Origin: Zoogloeaceae bacterium
GTDB taxonomy: Bacteria > Pseudomonadota > Gammaproteobacteria > Burkholderiales > Rhodocyclaceae
Reading direction: 5' to 3'
NCBI GenBank assembly: GCA_031277315.1
Contig: JAITMP010000033.1
Coordinates: 1 to 40,622, forward strand
Length of the DNA stretch: 40,622 nucleotides
The notes beneath the pieces are model-generated. The model was not told the DNA's origin. It searched no databases and saw nothing but the letters and a program-made list of their open reading frames with translations. A program made the position numbers and the translations under genes. Every line of letters starts with the position of its first letter. Position 1 is the stretch's first letter. This document shows, piece by piece, positions 9,916 through 17,967 of the stretch.

Positions 9916-9963
9916 TTAGTTGCTTCATTCTATCCAGGGAGTAAAATAAGGAAATTAGACAGG

Positions 9964-10040
9964 GGTTACGCAGAGATTGCGTAGATATTACATAAAGGTT
10001 ACATAAAGATTGCATAAATATTATATGCAATTGCAGAAAG
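9964..10040. promoter_or_regulatory. Array of 11-bp direct repeats upstream of the response regulator
   Basis: Seven near-copies in tandem at 11-bp spacing: GGTTACGCAGA, GATTGCGTAGA, TATTACATAAA, GGTTACATAAA, GATTGCATAAA, TATTATATGCA and a last shifted ATTGCAGAAAG. The consensus core is TTRCATAAA. OmpR/PhoB-family regulators bind direct repeats at 11-bp spacing (Pho box), so this is a plausible autoregulatory operator for the adjacent gene, ending 13 bases before its start. Confidence 0.65.
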
Positions 10041-10052
10041 AGGCTATGTTGC

Positions 10053-10757
10053 ATGAATCAGGATCAATTACGTGTTTATTTAATCGAGGATGAAGAGGAT
10101 CTGCGCGAGGCGCTGGTCTACAGCCTGACGCAGATGGGTTTCGACGCATCCGGTTTCGCCGATGCAGGGGCTTTTTATCGTGCTTTCGCTGTTTCGCGCT
10201 GCGACGTCGTGGTGATCGACATCGGGCTGCCGGGAGAAGACGGCTTCGAGATCGCCGCGCATCTGCGTTCGATCGCCAATATCGGCATCGTGTTTGCAAC
10301 CGCGCGCGGCACGGTGGAAGACCGCATCCGGGGCATGCGTGAAGGCGCGGACGCCTATCTCGTCAAGCCGCTGCACCCGGAAGAGCTGGCCGCCACGCTC
10401 GAAGCGGTCGGCAAGCGGCTGCGCGCTTCCGCGGATGCGCCGGTGCGGCGGGAGCAAGACGTCGGCGAAGTCGGCAAGTGGCAACTGACCAACGGCGACT
10501 GGTGTCTGCGCGACCCGGACGGCCAATCCCTGAAGCTCACCACGGCGGAGCGCGCCTTTCTGGTCTGCCTGTTCAAGGAAAGAGGCGCGCCGGTCAGCCG
10601 CGAAGACATCTCTCAGGCCCTGAGCGGCAATCAATCGGAATTACTTGATTTGCAACGCATCGACGCGCTCGCCAGCCGGCTGCGGCGCAAAGCCCTCAAT
10701 CAGGGGATGGAACTGCCGCTGCATGCGGTGCGGGGCGTCGGCTACAGCTTCGAATAG
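10053..10757 (+). CDS. OmpR/PhoB-family response regulator
   Basis: A 234-residue two-domain regulator. The receiver (1-~120) has the acidic pocket IEDEED, phospho-acceptor D56 in VVVIDIGLPG, the switch Thr in FATARG, and the conserved Lys in YLVKPL. The C-terminal winged helix (about 140-234) has LTTAERAFLVCLF and ends in HAVRGVGYSFE, the classic wing of the Trans_reg_C family. An AAAGAGG ribosome site sits 9 bases before the ATG. It is divergently paired with the DISM kinase and preceded by an 11-bp repeat array suited to a PhoB-like dimer, so autoregulation is likely. Confidence 0.93.
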   Translation: MNQDQLRVYLIEDEEDLREALVYSLTQMGFDASGFADAGAFYRAFAVSRCDVVVIDIGLPGEDGFEIAAHLRSIANIGIVFATARGTVEDRIRGMREGADAYLVKPLHPEELAATLEAVGKRLRASADAPVRREQDVGEVGKWQLTNGDWCLRDPDGQSLKLTTAERAFLVCLFKERGAPVSREDISQALSGNQSELLDLQRIDALASRLRRKALNQGMELPLHAVRGVGYSFE

Positions 10758-10821
10758 CGGACGGTAAAATCGTCAGGTCGCCGGGCCATTCAGGCCAATA
10801 TCTACACGTGCCGTAGTTTGC

Positions 10822-10827
10822 TATAAT
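10822..10827 (+). promoter_or_regulatory. -10 box of the tRNA-Arg gene
   Basis: A perfect TATAAT ends 12 bases before the tRNA 5' end. No good -35 hexamer is visible 16-18 bases upstream. Confidence 0.5.
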
Positions 10828-10839
10828 TTCGCCCGCAAC

Positions 10840-10916
10840 GCGCCCGTAGCTCAGCTGGATAGAGTACTTGGCTACGAACCAAGGGGTCAGGAGTTCGAAT
10901 CTCTTCGGGCGCGCCA
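10840..10916 (+). tRNA. tRNA-Arg (anticodon ACG)
   Basis: The 77-base gene has a 7-bp acceptor stem (GCGCCCG with CGGGCGC), an encoded CCA end, a D-arm with AGCTCAGCTGGATAGAG, a TTCGAATC T-loop, and an anticodon stem-loop CTTGG-CTACGAA-CCAAG with anticodon ACG, which is deaminated to ICG and reads CGU/CGC/CGA arginine codons. Confidence 0.97.
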
Positions 10917-10922
10917 ATATTC

Positions 10923-10948
10923 AAGGGGTTCCGCAAGGAACCCCTTTT
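10923..10948 (+). terminator. Rho-independent terminator after tRNA-Arg
   Basis: A perfect 10-bp stem AAGGGGTTCC/GGAACCCCTT with a GCAA tetraloop, followed by TT. It starts 7 bases after the tRNA and ends just before the stop of the opposing permease gene, so it may serve both strands. Confidence 0.85.
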
Positions 10949-10960
10949 CATTTGTCCTTT

Positions 10961-12418
10961 TCAGAACGATCCAAACACGCTGCCCAACCCAATCACCACC
11001 GCCAGCGCGATCAGCGGGCCGGCGACCGCGGCCATCACGATGTCGCCATAGCTGCCCTTGTGCCGCGCTCCGCACACCGCCAGCAGTGTCACCACCGCGC
11101 CGTTGTGCGGCAGGCTGTCGAGCGTGCCGGCGCCGATGACGGCCACGCGATGCATCAAGGCGGGGTCGATGCCGCTGGCGTGGGCCAGTTGCATGTACGT
11201 CGGCGCCAGCGCGTCGAGCGCGATAGTCAGCCCGCCCGAGGCCGAGCCGGTGAGCGCGGCCAGGATGTTGGTGGCCAGCGCCAGCGACACCAGCGGGCCG
11301 CCTTCGATGCCCAGCACCCATTGCTTGACTGTCTCGAAGCCCGGCAGCGCGGCGATGACCGCGCCAAAGCCGACCAGACTGGCAACGCTCAACATCGGCA
11401 GCACGGCGGCGTTGGCCCCGGCGTCCATGGTTTCGCGCAGGCTTGGCAAGCGCCGCCATGACGTGGCCAGCAACACCAAAATGGCGGCGGCCAGCGCGAC
11501 GATGACCGACCAGACGCCGCTGACCGCGCCCAGCGAGGTCGCGCCCCATTGCGGCTGCGCCAGCCAGTCGGCGTCGAGGCGCGGCAGCACGGCGAATGAC
11601 ATGAGCAGGTTGACCGCTACCACGGTGACCAGCGGCAGGGCGGCCCGCATGAACGAGGGCTGCCGCGCCGCGTGCGCGCCGCGCGCGATCTCGGTCGGAT
11701 CAAATTCACGCGCGGCGACGGCCCGCTCGCGCACCAGGTGGCTGGCGGCGGCGGCACGCTCGGGCGCGGCGCCCTGGTAGCGGTAGCCTTCGCCCGCCGT
11801 CCGCGCCCGCATTTGCGCGCGGTGCAGCCAGGCCAGTCCGCAACCGAGCATTACCGCCGAGGCGATCAGCCCCAGCCCCGGCGCGGCAAACGGGTGGGTG
11901 CCGAAGAACGGCATCGGAATCGCGTTCTGGATTGCCGGCGTGCCGGGCATAGCGGTCATGGTGAAGGTGGAGGTGCCCAAGGCAATGGCCGCCGGCATCA
12001 GGCGGTGCGGAATGTCAGCGGCCTTGAACAGCGCGTGACCCATCGGCGCGAGCACGAAAAACGCCACGAACAGGCTCACCCCGCCGTAAGTCACCAGCGC
12101 CCCGGCCAGCACCATCGCCAGCATGGCACGCCGCGCGCCCAGGCGTCCGATCAGCCCCTGCGCGATGGCTTCGACCGCGCCGCTGGCCTCCATCAGCTTG
12201 CCGAACAGCGCGCCCAGCAGAAAGATCGGAAAGAACCGCGCCACGAACTCCGCCGCGCTGCCCATGAAAGTTTGCGTCCAGTGCGCCAGCAACGGCTGCC
12301 CCGCCAGCGCCGCGGCCAGCAGCGCGCACAGCGGCGCCAGCAGCAAAATGCTCCAGCCCCGGTATGCCAGCCAGATCAGCAGGGCGAGGGCGAGGGCGAT
12401 GGCGAGAAGCGCGAGCAT
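10961..12418 (-). CDS. GntP-family (gluconate/organic acid:H+ symporter) permease
   Basis: A 485-residue polytopic inner-membrane protein with about 12-13 hydrophobic segments. Family-typical stretches include FFPIFLLGALFGKLMEASG, VTYGGVSLFVAFFVLAPM and GTSTFTMTAMPGTPAIQN near residue 165, and ALTGSASGGLTIALDAL near the C-terminus. These match the GntP/DUF-type anion symporters; the substrate cannot be read (gluconate, hydroxybutyrate or similar). Only 4 bases separate it from the upstream patatin gene on the same strand, so the two form an operon. Confidence 0.85.
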   Translation of the reverse strand: MLALLAIALALALLIWLAYRGWSILLLAPLCALLAAALAGQPLLAHWTQTFMGSAAEFVARFFPIFLLGALFGKLMEASGAVEAIAQGLIGRLGARRAMLAMVLAGALVTYGGVSLFVAFFVLAPMGHALFKAADIPHRLMPAAIALGTSTFTMTAMPGTPAIQNAIPMPFFGTHPFAAPGLGLIASAVMLGCGLAWLHRAQMRARTAGEGYRYQGAAPERAAAASHLVRERAVAAREFDPTEIARGAHAARQPSFMRAALPLVTVVAVNLLMSFAVLPRLDADWLAQPQWGATSLGAVSGVWSVIVALAAAILVLLATSWRRLPSLRETMDAGANAAVLPMLSVASLVGFGAVIAALPGFETVKQWVLGIEGGPLVSLALATNILAALTGSASGGLTIALDALAPTYMQLAHASGIDPALMHRVAVIGAGTLDSLPHNGAVVTLLAVCGARHKGSYGDIVMAAVAGPLIALAVVIGLGSVFGSF

Positions 12419-12422
12419 GGCG

Positions 12423-13457
12423 TTATCCGATCAGCGCATCCAGATCGAGACTGGAACGCTGTCCGAGCGCATTGCCATGCGCTTGTAAAAAAACGTCTGC
12501 CGCGCGCCGGCCCTCATCGCGCAGCAGGGACAGAAAGGACCACTCGGCGTTCAGCTTGGACGAAGCGTCCAGATGCGCCAATTCGTCAGTCATGATGCGG
12601 TGCATGCGCATGCGCGCCCAGCGCGCGCCTTCGCCCGCGCCGGGATCGACCACCTGCCGCAGCACGGCGATCATGCGCAACTCTTTCATCAGCGGCGAGT
12701 TGAACGACACCTCGTTCATGCGGTTGGCAATGTCGGCGGCGTTGCGCGGAGTTTCGGTGCGCTCCAGTGGATTGATCTGCACCAGCACGATATCCACCGC
12801 GTCGCTTTCCAGCACCAGCGGTGTGATGGTCGGGTTGCCGGTGAAGCCGCCGTCCCAGTACGGCTCGCCGTCGATCTCGACGGCCTGAAACAGCGTCGGC
12901 AGGCAGGCTGAGGCCAGCAGCACGTCGGGCGTGATCGCCGCGCCGCGAAACACGCGCCCGCGCCCGCTGTGCACGCTGGTTGCGGTGACGAACACCTTCA
13001 CCGGCGAGTCGGCCAGCCGTTCGAAATCGACCGCCTCGGCCAGAATGCCGCGCAGCGGATTGAGGCCCAGCGGATTCAGGTGATAGGGCGAGAACACGCG
13101 CGAAACCAGATCCATCGCCACATAGACCGGCGAATGCCCCATCGACCAGCGGCCCAGCAGCCAGTCCAGCGGCGAGCGCCGCAGCGGGCTGAACGCCGCC
13201 GTTTGCGCCACCCGCTGCCAGAACCCGTCCAGCGCCGCCCGCGCGCCCGCCGCGCCGCCCAGGCGCCAGCCGTGCGCCAGCACCGCCGCGTTCATCGCCC
13301 CCGCCGAGGTGCCGGAGACGGCTTCCACGCGCAGCCAGGGCTCTTCCAGCAGCCGGTCGATCACGCCCCAGGTGAACGCGCCGTGCGAGCCGCCGCCTTG
13401 CAGCGCCAGGTCGATGCTGACTTCGGCGCGGGTTGTGTGTTGATATGCGGAATTCAT
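12423..13457 (-). CDS. Patatin-like phospholipase
   Basis: A 344-residue serine lipid hydrolase. It carries the oxyanion motif GGGSHG (21-26), nucleophile S51 in GTSAG, and the dyad aspartate D202 in WDGG. I chose the ATG at 13457 because AGGCGG stands 7 bases before it; an in-frame ATG seven codons upstream (13478) is the alternative. There is no signal peptide, so it probably acts in the cytosol or at the inner membrane face, as bacterial RssA-like patatins do. It is first in a two-gene operon with the GntP permease. Confidence 0.9.
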   Translation of the reverse strand: MNSAYQHTTRAEVSIDLALQGGGSHGAFTWGVIDRLLEEPWLRVEAVSGTSAGAMNAAVLAHGWRLGGAAGARAALDGFWQRVAQTAAFSPLRRSPLDWLLGRWSMGHSPVYVAMDLVSRVFSPYHLNPLGLNPLRGILAEAVDFERLADSPVKVFVTATSVHSGRGRVFRGAAITPDVLLASACLPTLFQAVEIDGEPYWDGGFTGNPTITPLVLESDAVDIVLVQINPLERTETPRNAADIANRMNEVSFNSPLMKELRMIAVLRQVVDPGAGEGARWARMRMHRIMTDELAHLDASSKLNAEWSFLSLLRDEGRRAADVFLQAHGNALGQRSSLDLDALIG

Positions 13458-13569
13458 TGATGCGCCGCCTGGCGGCATGACAACATGATGGACGGATACG
13501 GCATTGCTGCGTGCTCCTTGCCCGGAAACCGGAATCAGGTTTCAATCTCCCATCGGGGAATGCGCTTGT

Positions 13570-13635
13570 CAATAGCCGAACGATAGCCGAACAATAGCCG
13601 GGCAATAGCCGGGCAATAGTCGGGCAATAGTCGGG
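13570..13635. repeat. Six tandem 11-bp repeats before the acetyltransferase gene
   Basis: Six units in strict 11-bp register: CAATAGCCGAA, CGATAGCCGAA, CAATAGCCGGG twice, CAATAGTCGGG twice. The array ends 51 bases before the acetyltransferase ATG, in the divergent interval with the patatin gene. The CAATAG core recurs in the array before the ZIP gene (22120-22185). Confidence 0.9.
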
Positions 13636-13686
13636 GTGCGCCCGTCAATGCGTTATCATTATTCTTTGCGAAAGAAAACCGGAAAC

Positions 13687-14217
13687 ATGACCGATTATCC
13701 ACAGCAACTGGTTCAATCCCACCGCCTGCGCGACGGCGCCGATGTCGTCATCCGGCCGATCCGGCCGGAGGATGCGGAGATCGAGCAGGCGTTCGTGCGC
13801 GAGTTGTCGGACGATTCCCGCTACAACCGCTTCATGGGCCAGTTGCGCGAGTTGCCGTCGCGCAAACTCGAATACCTCACCGAGATCGACTATGACTGGC
13901 ACATGGCGCTGATCGCGACGGTTCAGCGCGATGGCCGCGAAGTCGAGATCGGCGTTGCCCGCTATGTCGTCGCGCCGGAGAACGACGGCAGTTGCGAGTT
14001 CGCCGTCGCGGTCGGCGATGCCTGGCAGGGCACGGGCGTGGCCGATCTGCTGATGCAGGATCTGATGGCGGCGGCGCGCAGCCGGGGTTTGAAGAAGATG
14101 ATCGGTTTCGTGCTGCCCACCAACCACCGGATGCTGAAATTCTGTTACCGGCTCGGCTTCGAATCCCACCACGAACTGGGCGACGGCGACAACGTTAGCG
14201 TCTTTAAAATACTTTAG
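13687..14217 (+). CDS. GNAT-family N-acetyltransferase
   Basis: A 176-residue acetyl-CoA-dependent acetyltransferase; substrate unknown. [19 protein letters not shown] is the usual N-terminal strand-helix of GNAT domains that also occurs at the C-terminus of protein lysine acetyltransferases. [20 protein letters not shown] is motif A with the CoA pyrophosphate loop (QGTGVA in place of Q/RxxGxG/A). FYRLGFE-like [17 protein letters not shown] is motif B. The ATG at 13687 is preferred over an in-frame ATG at 13636 because the homology starts at MTDYPQQ. Its stop overlaps the opposing endonuclease V gene by four bases. Confidence 0.88.
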   Translation: MTDYPQQLVQSHRLRDGADVVIRPIRPEDAEIEQAFVRELSDDSRYNRFMGQLRELPSRKLEYLTEIDYDWHMALIATVQRDGREVEIGVARYVVAPENDGSCEFAVAVGDAWQGTGVADLLMQDLMAAARSRGLKKMIGFVLPTNHRMLKFCYRLGFESHHELGDGDNVSVFKIL

Positions 14218-14900
14218 GCGAATTTTCCGCTTTTATCCGAAGCGAGGCGATGCGCCCAGCGCGTCGTTTCCGGCAGGCGGTAGCGCGTCAGGCAAGCCAT
14301 CACCCAGGCCAGCGCCGATTCGAGGCTGATGCGGTGGCCGGGCGAGATATACAGCGGCTTGACGCCCTGCCGGCTGCGCAATACAGCGCCGATGATTTCC
14401 TTGCCGTCATACAGCGGCGTCCAGCCGCCGCGTTCGCTCGGCGCTTCAGCGTGGATGCCGGTCAGCCGCGTCTTGGCGACGCCGATGGAAGGCAGGTCGA
14501 GCAGCAAGCCGAGATGACTGGCGATGCCGAACCGGCGCGGATGGGCGATGCCTTGCCCATCGCAGAGCAGCAGATCGGGTTTGACGCGCAATTGTTTCAT
14601 GGCCGCCAGCACCGCCGGCGCTTCGCGGAAGGAGAGCAGGCCCGGCACGTAGGGAAAGCGCGTCGGCAGACGGGCGATGGCGGCGGTTTCCAGTTCCAGC
14701 GAAGGAAAGCCGAGCACGGCGACGGCGGCGCGGGTGGTGGCGCCGCCGTCCTCGAAGCCGACGTCGACGCCGGCGACGCGGGTAATCGGATTGCGCGCAC
14801 CGGGCGCGTCATGCAGAACAAGTTCTTCCGCCAGCCGCGACTGCAAGGCCATCGCCTCTTTCGGCGTCAGATCCCAGCGATGCGGCTGCGCGATCTTCAT
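14214..14900 (-). CDS. nfi: Endonuclease V (deoxyinosine 3' endonuclease)
   Basis: A 228-residue DNA repair enzyme that nicks one base 3' of deoxyinosine. The active-site acids are D46 ([10 protein letters not shown]), E93 ([10 protein letters not shown]) and D114 ([10 protein letters not shown]), equivalent to D35/E89/D110 of the E. coli enzyme; SIGVAKTRL and the C-terminal [13 protein letters not shown] are also diagnostic. The ATG overlaps the stop of the upstream phosphodiesterase gene by four bases, so it is the last cistron of a three-gene operon. Confidence 0.96.
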   Translation of the reverse strand: MKIAQPHRWDLTPKEAMALQSRLAEELVLHDAPGARNPITRVAGVDVGFEDGGATTRAAVAVLGFPSLELETAAIARLPTRFPYVPGLLSFREAPAVLAAMKQLRVKPDLLLCDGQGIAHPRRFGIASHLGLLLDLPSIGVAKTRLTGIHAEAPSERGGWTPLYDGKEIIGAVLRSRQGVKPLYISPGHRISLESALAWVMACLTRYRLPETTRWAHRLASDKSGKFA

Positions 14901-16171
14901 GCGTCGCAGCGTGCGGCGATGAGCGGCACGTGCATTTCATCGGCGCTGAGGCCGCCATGCACGCCGATTTGGCGGTAGCGCGCCTCGCCCGCCATCCAGT
15001 CGAGCAGCGTCCAGTTCTCGCGCATGACGATCACGTAGTCGCCGATGCGCGAGGCGAGGCGCGGATTCGCCGCGCCGGGGCCGAACCAGCCTTGTTCGAT
15101 GAGCGCATGGCTGGAAAAAATATCCGCGCAATGGCCGAGGGCGGCGGCGGCCCGCGCCTCGAAGCGCGCCGCCTGCCTCGGCGCGACGTAGCAGTAGGCG
15201 ACGCGCCGCTCGCCGCACAGCGGGCGCGCCAGCGTTGCCGCCAGCGCCGGGTGCCGCGCCAGATCAATTTGGCGTTCGGGCGGCGAGTCAATGAAACCGT
15301 GGTCGGCGCAGGCCAGAACCAGCGTGTCGCTGCCGGCGATATCGGCAAGAAACGCGCCGAAAGCCTCATCCAGCGCGGCGAATTGCGCCGCGACCGGCGC
15401 GCTGTCGATGCCGTGCGCATGCGCCAGCGCGTCGAGTTCCGGGTAATAGGCGTAGATGTAGGCGGGTGTCGCCGCTTCCCGCAGCGCCGCCGCCGTTTGC
15501 GCAAACAGTTCGGGCAAGGTCTGATAGCCGCGCACTTCGGCGGCGCTGCCGCCGTTGCCAATGTGATAGCGGGTGAACGTCGAACCGGCGATGGCTTGCG
15601 GCGAGATGAAGACGCAGCGCCGGGCGATGCGTTTGGCGAAAGGTGTGTAGCCGAACAGCCGTTCCGGCAGGGCGTCGGGCGTCTCGAAAACGCCGCCGCC
15701 GCGCGGCTTGAGCGGCAGCACGGCGGCGATGGCGTCGAGTTCGGAAAAATACATGTGCCAGCCGGTGAGTGCGTGCTGTTGCGGCGCCAGGCCGGTCAGG
15801 CAAGTCGTGACCGCGCTGGTGGTGGTGGACGGAAATACTGAAGTGAGCCGGGCTTGCAAATGGCGGTGCAGATGGCCGCCGGCGCCCTGGCGTTGCAGAT
15901 AGCGGTAGCCGAGGCCGTCAATGAGGAGCAGCACGATGTGGCGCGCCGTACTGCGCGCCGTTCCGTCGAGGCCGGCTTTCTCAAGCGCGGCGGAGGTCAG
16001 CGGCGCATAGGGCAATGACGTTGCGCCGCAGGCATCGCCGAGCGAGCGCATCAGGTTGACGATGCCGCCGCCCGCGTAGTCGGGGCGGATCGCGCCGTCC
16101 GGCAGTTCCGGTTTAGCGGTCCTCAATACGCGGCGCGCCTTCTTCCGCCGGTATGCCGGTGTCGGGATCAA
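14897..16171 (-). CDS. Alkaline-phosphatase-superfamily phosphodiesterase/nucleotide pyrophosphatase
   Basis: A 424-residue member of the type I phosphodiesterase/nucleotide pyrophosphatase family. Metal and active-site motifs are D85 in LLLIDGLG, a nucleophile Thr in [10 protein letters not shown] (~115-118), [20 protein letters not shown] and GVHGG. No signal peptide is seen, so it is probably cytosolic. The ATG start overlaps the upstream small gene by 59 bases; a TTG at 16126 with a GAAGG-like site before it would cut the overlap to 14 bases and may be the true start. The substrate is not predictable. It is the middle gene of the hypothetical-phosphodiesterase-nfi operon. Confidence 0.82.
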   Translation of the reverse strand: MIPTPAYRRKKARRVLRTAKPELPDGAIRPDYAGGGIVNLMRSLGDACGATSLPYAPLTSAALEKAGLDGTARSTARHIVLLLIDGLGYRYLQRQGAGGHLHRHLQARLTSVFPSTTTSAVTTCLTGLAPQQHALTGWHMYFSELDAIAAVLPLKPRGGGVFETPDALPERLFGYTPFAKRIARRCVFISPQAIAGSTFTRYHIGNGGSAAEVRGYQTLPELFAQTAAALREAATPAYIYAYYPELDALAHAHGIDSAPVAAQFAALDEAFGAFLADIAGSDTLVLACADHGFIDSPPERQIDLARHPALAATLARPLCGERRVAYCYVAPRQAARFEARAAAALGHCADIFSSHALIEQGWFGPGAANPRLASRIGDYVIVMRENWTLLDWMAGEARYRQIGVHGGLSADEMHVPLIAARCDA

Positions 16172-16406
16172 TCCAGTCGGAGATCCCGAGTTCCTCCTCC
16201 GCTTCGGCTAAGGTTTCCCCCGGTTCGTAATCGGATTCGTCGTTGTATTCCATGTTTTCCGCCGCCTCGAACAAGGTCGGGAAGGGGCCGTACTCCTCGC
16301 CGCTCTCCTTGTCCTGCCAATAGAAGCCGTCCGGCCTTTCGATGATGCGGGCGTGATGGTGCTCTGCAGTGGCGCGGGGTATGGGGCGGGATATGTTTTT
16401 TGACAT
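16113..16406 (-). CDS. Small acidic protein of unknown function
   Basis: A 97-residue protein with a good GAGGAG ribosome site before the ATG. The N-terminal ~30 residues are basic and His-rich (EHHHARIIERPDGFYWQDK), which looks like a small beta fold; the C-terminal half is very acidic (EYNDESDYEPGETLAEAEEEL). I do not recognise a named domain. It is the first gene of the operon with the phosphodiesterase and endonuclease V, which suggests co-expression but not a function. Confidence 0.75.
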   Translation of the reverse strand: MSKNISRPIPRATAEHHHARIIERPDGFYWQDKESGEEYGPFPTLFEAAENMEYNDESDYEPGETLAEAEEELGISDWIDPDTGIPAEEGAPRIEDR

Positions 16407-16535
16407 GGCGATCTCCTCTCGTCCTTATCTTGACCCAATTCCGCGCGAAAAGCCATGACATGCCGTTGCGCGGCGGCATCCTGATTTGCGCGTCCCGTGC
16501 GTCCCGCATGCGCTCGACGAACGCGCCGGCACGGA

Positions 16536-16549
16536 TTGATTTGGCTCAA
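16536..16549 (+). promoter_or_regulatory. FNR/Anr-like box upstream of hpf
   Basis: TTGATTTGGCTCAA, one mismatch from TTGAT-N4-ATCAA, is identical to the box at 9902-9915. A TATCCT -10-like hexamer at 16571-16576 would place the transcription start near 16583-16584, so the box centre is about -41.5, the class II activator position. This geometry supports anaerobic activation of the ribosome-hibernation gene. Confidence 0.6.
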
Positions 16550-16616
16550 AGCCGCGCCGCCGCCACCGGCTATCCTGAAACAGGAATATCCGATCCACTT
16601 GCAAACAGGTGCCGCC

Positions 16617-16970
16617 ATGCAAAGAGCCGTCCAGATCACTTTCAAGGATTTTCCTCACTCCGACGCGGTGGAAACCCACATCCGCGAGAAAGTCGCCAAG
16701 CTGGAAACGTTTTATCCGCACATCATCGGCTGCCATGTCACCGTCGAGTTGCCGCACAGGCACCACCAGCAAGGCAAGCTGCACAATGTCCGCATCGACA
16801 TGAAAGTGCCGGGCGGCGTGATCGCGGTGAACCGGGATCAGCACGAAGACCTCTACGTCGCCCTGCGCGACGCCTTCGACGCCGCCAAGCGGCAAGTGGA
16901 AGAACACGGCCAGCGTCAGCGCGGCGACGTCAAACGCCGCGCCAACACCAGGCTGGAGACAGCGGATTAA
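16617..16970 (+). CDS. hpf: Ribosome hibernation promoting factor (HPF/RaiA family)
   Basis: A 117-residue short-type HPF that binds the 30S decoding site and stabilises inactive ribosomes. The start MQRAVQITFKDFPHSDAVE, the central VTVELPHRHHQQGKLHNVRI and DLYVALRDAFDAAKRQVEE match the beta-alpha-beta fold with its basic C-terminal helix. The start at 16617 follows family alignment; the frame is open further upstream. An FNR-like site with class II spacing lies upstream, suggesting induction when oxygen falls. Confidence 0.92.
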   Translation: MQRAVQITFKDFPHSDAVETHIREKVAKLETFYPHIIGCHVTVELPHRHHQQGKLHNVRIDMKVPGGVIAVNRDQHEDLYVALRDAFDAAKRQVEEHGQRQRGDVKRRANTRLETAD

Positions 16971-17052
16971 CCGTCGCGGCGCCGGTGTTGCCGGGAATCC
17001 ATGGCGATCATCGGGATCGGCTATGATGAGCCGGTGTTGACGAGGAGCCGCC

Positions 17053-17640
17053 ATGACCCGACTGACCGACGCTTGCGCCAAATTTGACGCTTTCAACGCC
17101 GAAGATCCCAACCGCGTGACGGTGGATGGCCGATCCGTGCCGAAGGAACTGGATTACGCGCAACGCATGACGCATTGGCTGGAGAAAATCGCGCCGCAGG
17201 CAAGCGAGGCGTTGCGGCTTGCCGCCCGCGCCCAGCACATCGGCCGCTGGACGAGTCCGCGCAGCGGCTACCCGATGGGCAAGCCGGGCTATCTCAAATG
17301 GCGCCGCGATCTCTACGCCTATCACGCCGAGGTCGCGGGCCGGCTGATGGCGGACGCGGGCTATGACGCAGCCAGCATCGCCCGCGTCGGCGTGCTGCTG
17401 CGCAAGGAAAATCTGAAAACCGATGCGGAGGCGCAGACGCTGGAGGACGTGGCCTGTCTGGTGTTTCTGGAAAATTTCTACACCGAATTTTCGCGCCGCT
17501 ACGACGATGACAAGGTGATCGACATCCTGCGCAAAACCTGGAAGAAGATGTCCCCGGCGGCACATGCCGCCGCGCTCGATCTTGCGCAAACCTTGCCGCC
17601 GGATCGCCTGCGCTTGATCGAGCGCGCGCTGGCGGCTTGA
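17053..17640 (+). CDS. DUF4202-family protein
   Basis: A 195-residue soluble protein with a GAGGAG ribosome site. The sequence ELDYAQRMTHWLEKIAP, LAARAQHIGRWTSPRSGYP, MGKPGYLKWRRDLYAYHAE and EDVACLVFLENFYTEFS is that of the DUF4202 family, all-helical with conserved His/Tyr/Arg residues suggestive of a His-Asp type metal site. The function is unknown. It stands alone between hpf and a hairpin-rich intergenic element. Confidence 0.85.
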   Translation: MTRLTDACAKFDAFNAEDPNRVTVDGRSVPKELDYAQRMTHWLEKIAPQASEALRLAARAQHIGRWTSPRSGYPMGKPGYLKWRRDLYAYHAEVAGRLMADAGYDAASIARVGVLLRKENLKTDAEAQTLEDVACLVFLENFYTEFSRRYDDDKVIDILRKTWKKMSPAAHAAALDLAQTLPPDRLRLIERALAA

Positions 17641-17715
17641 TTCAGTCATCGGTCGGGGCGGGCGCGGCGAACTTCAACATGGGTTTGTCATTTTGCGCCG
17701 CAGCTTCGCTTCCAT

Positions 17716-17907
17716 AACCCCATCCCCACCCAACCCTCCCCTTGAAGGGGAGGGTTCGTAAGCTGTGCCTCCCCTTGAAGGGGAGGGCTTATGACTCCTT
17801 CCCCTTCAAGGGGGCGAAGGCGGGGTTTCGCAAAGCACTGCTTTGCGCTGCCTGAGCGGGCCGGCTGTGCAAAGCCGGCACTGGGACAGCCGGGATGGGG
17901 ATGGGTT
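17716..17907. repeat. Composite palindromic repeat element, REPIN/MITE-like
   Basis: The 327-base gap between the DUF4202 gene and the HAD gene holds a dense series of hairpins: a near-perfect 25-base palindrome AACCCTCCCCTT-G-mirror (17732-17756), a second copy of its core (17768-17786), a diverged third copy (17801-17814), CGCAAAGC/GCTTTGCG (17829-17847) and GCCGGCT/AGCCGGC (17860-17879). The set is bounded by imperfect inverted ends AACCCCATCCCCACCC (17716-17731) and GGGATGGGGATGGGTT (17892-17907). No coding gene is seen in the gap. Confidence 0.65.
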
Positions 17908-17967
17908 CTCAAATCGTCGTGCGCGGAATGGCATGCGCGCTGTTCCGCGATGACGGCGTTGCGTCGC

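Noticed and set aside
10840-10916. tRNA-Arg as an integration site
   Set aside because: No repeated tRNA 3' end or integrase gene was found in the window; the downstream sequence is an ordinary terminator and permease gene.
13570-13635. CRISPR array
   Set aside because: The units are 11 bp with no spacers; the same applies to the other short arrays. No cas gene is present.
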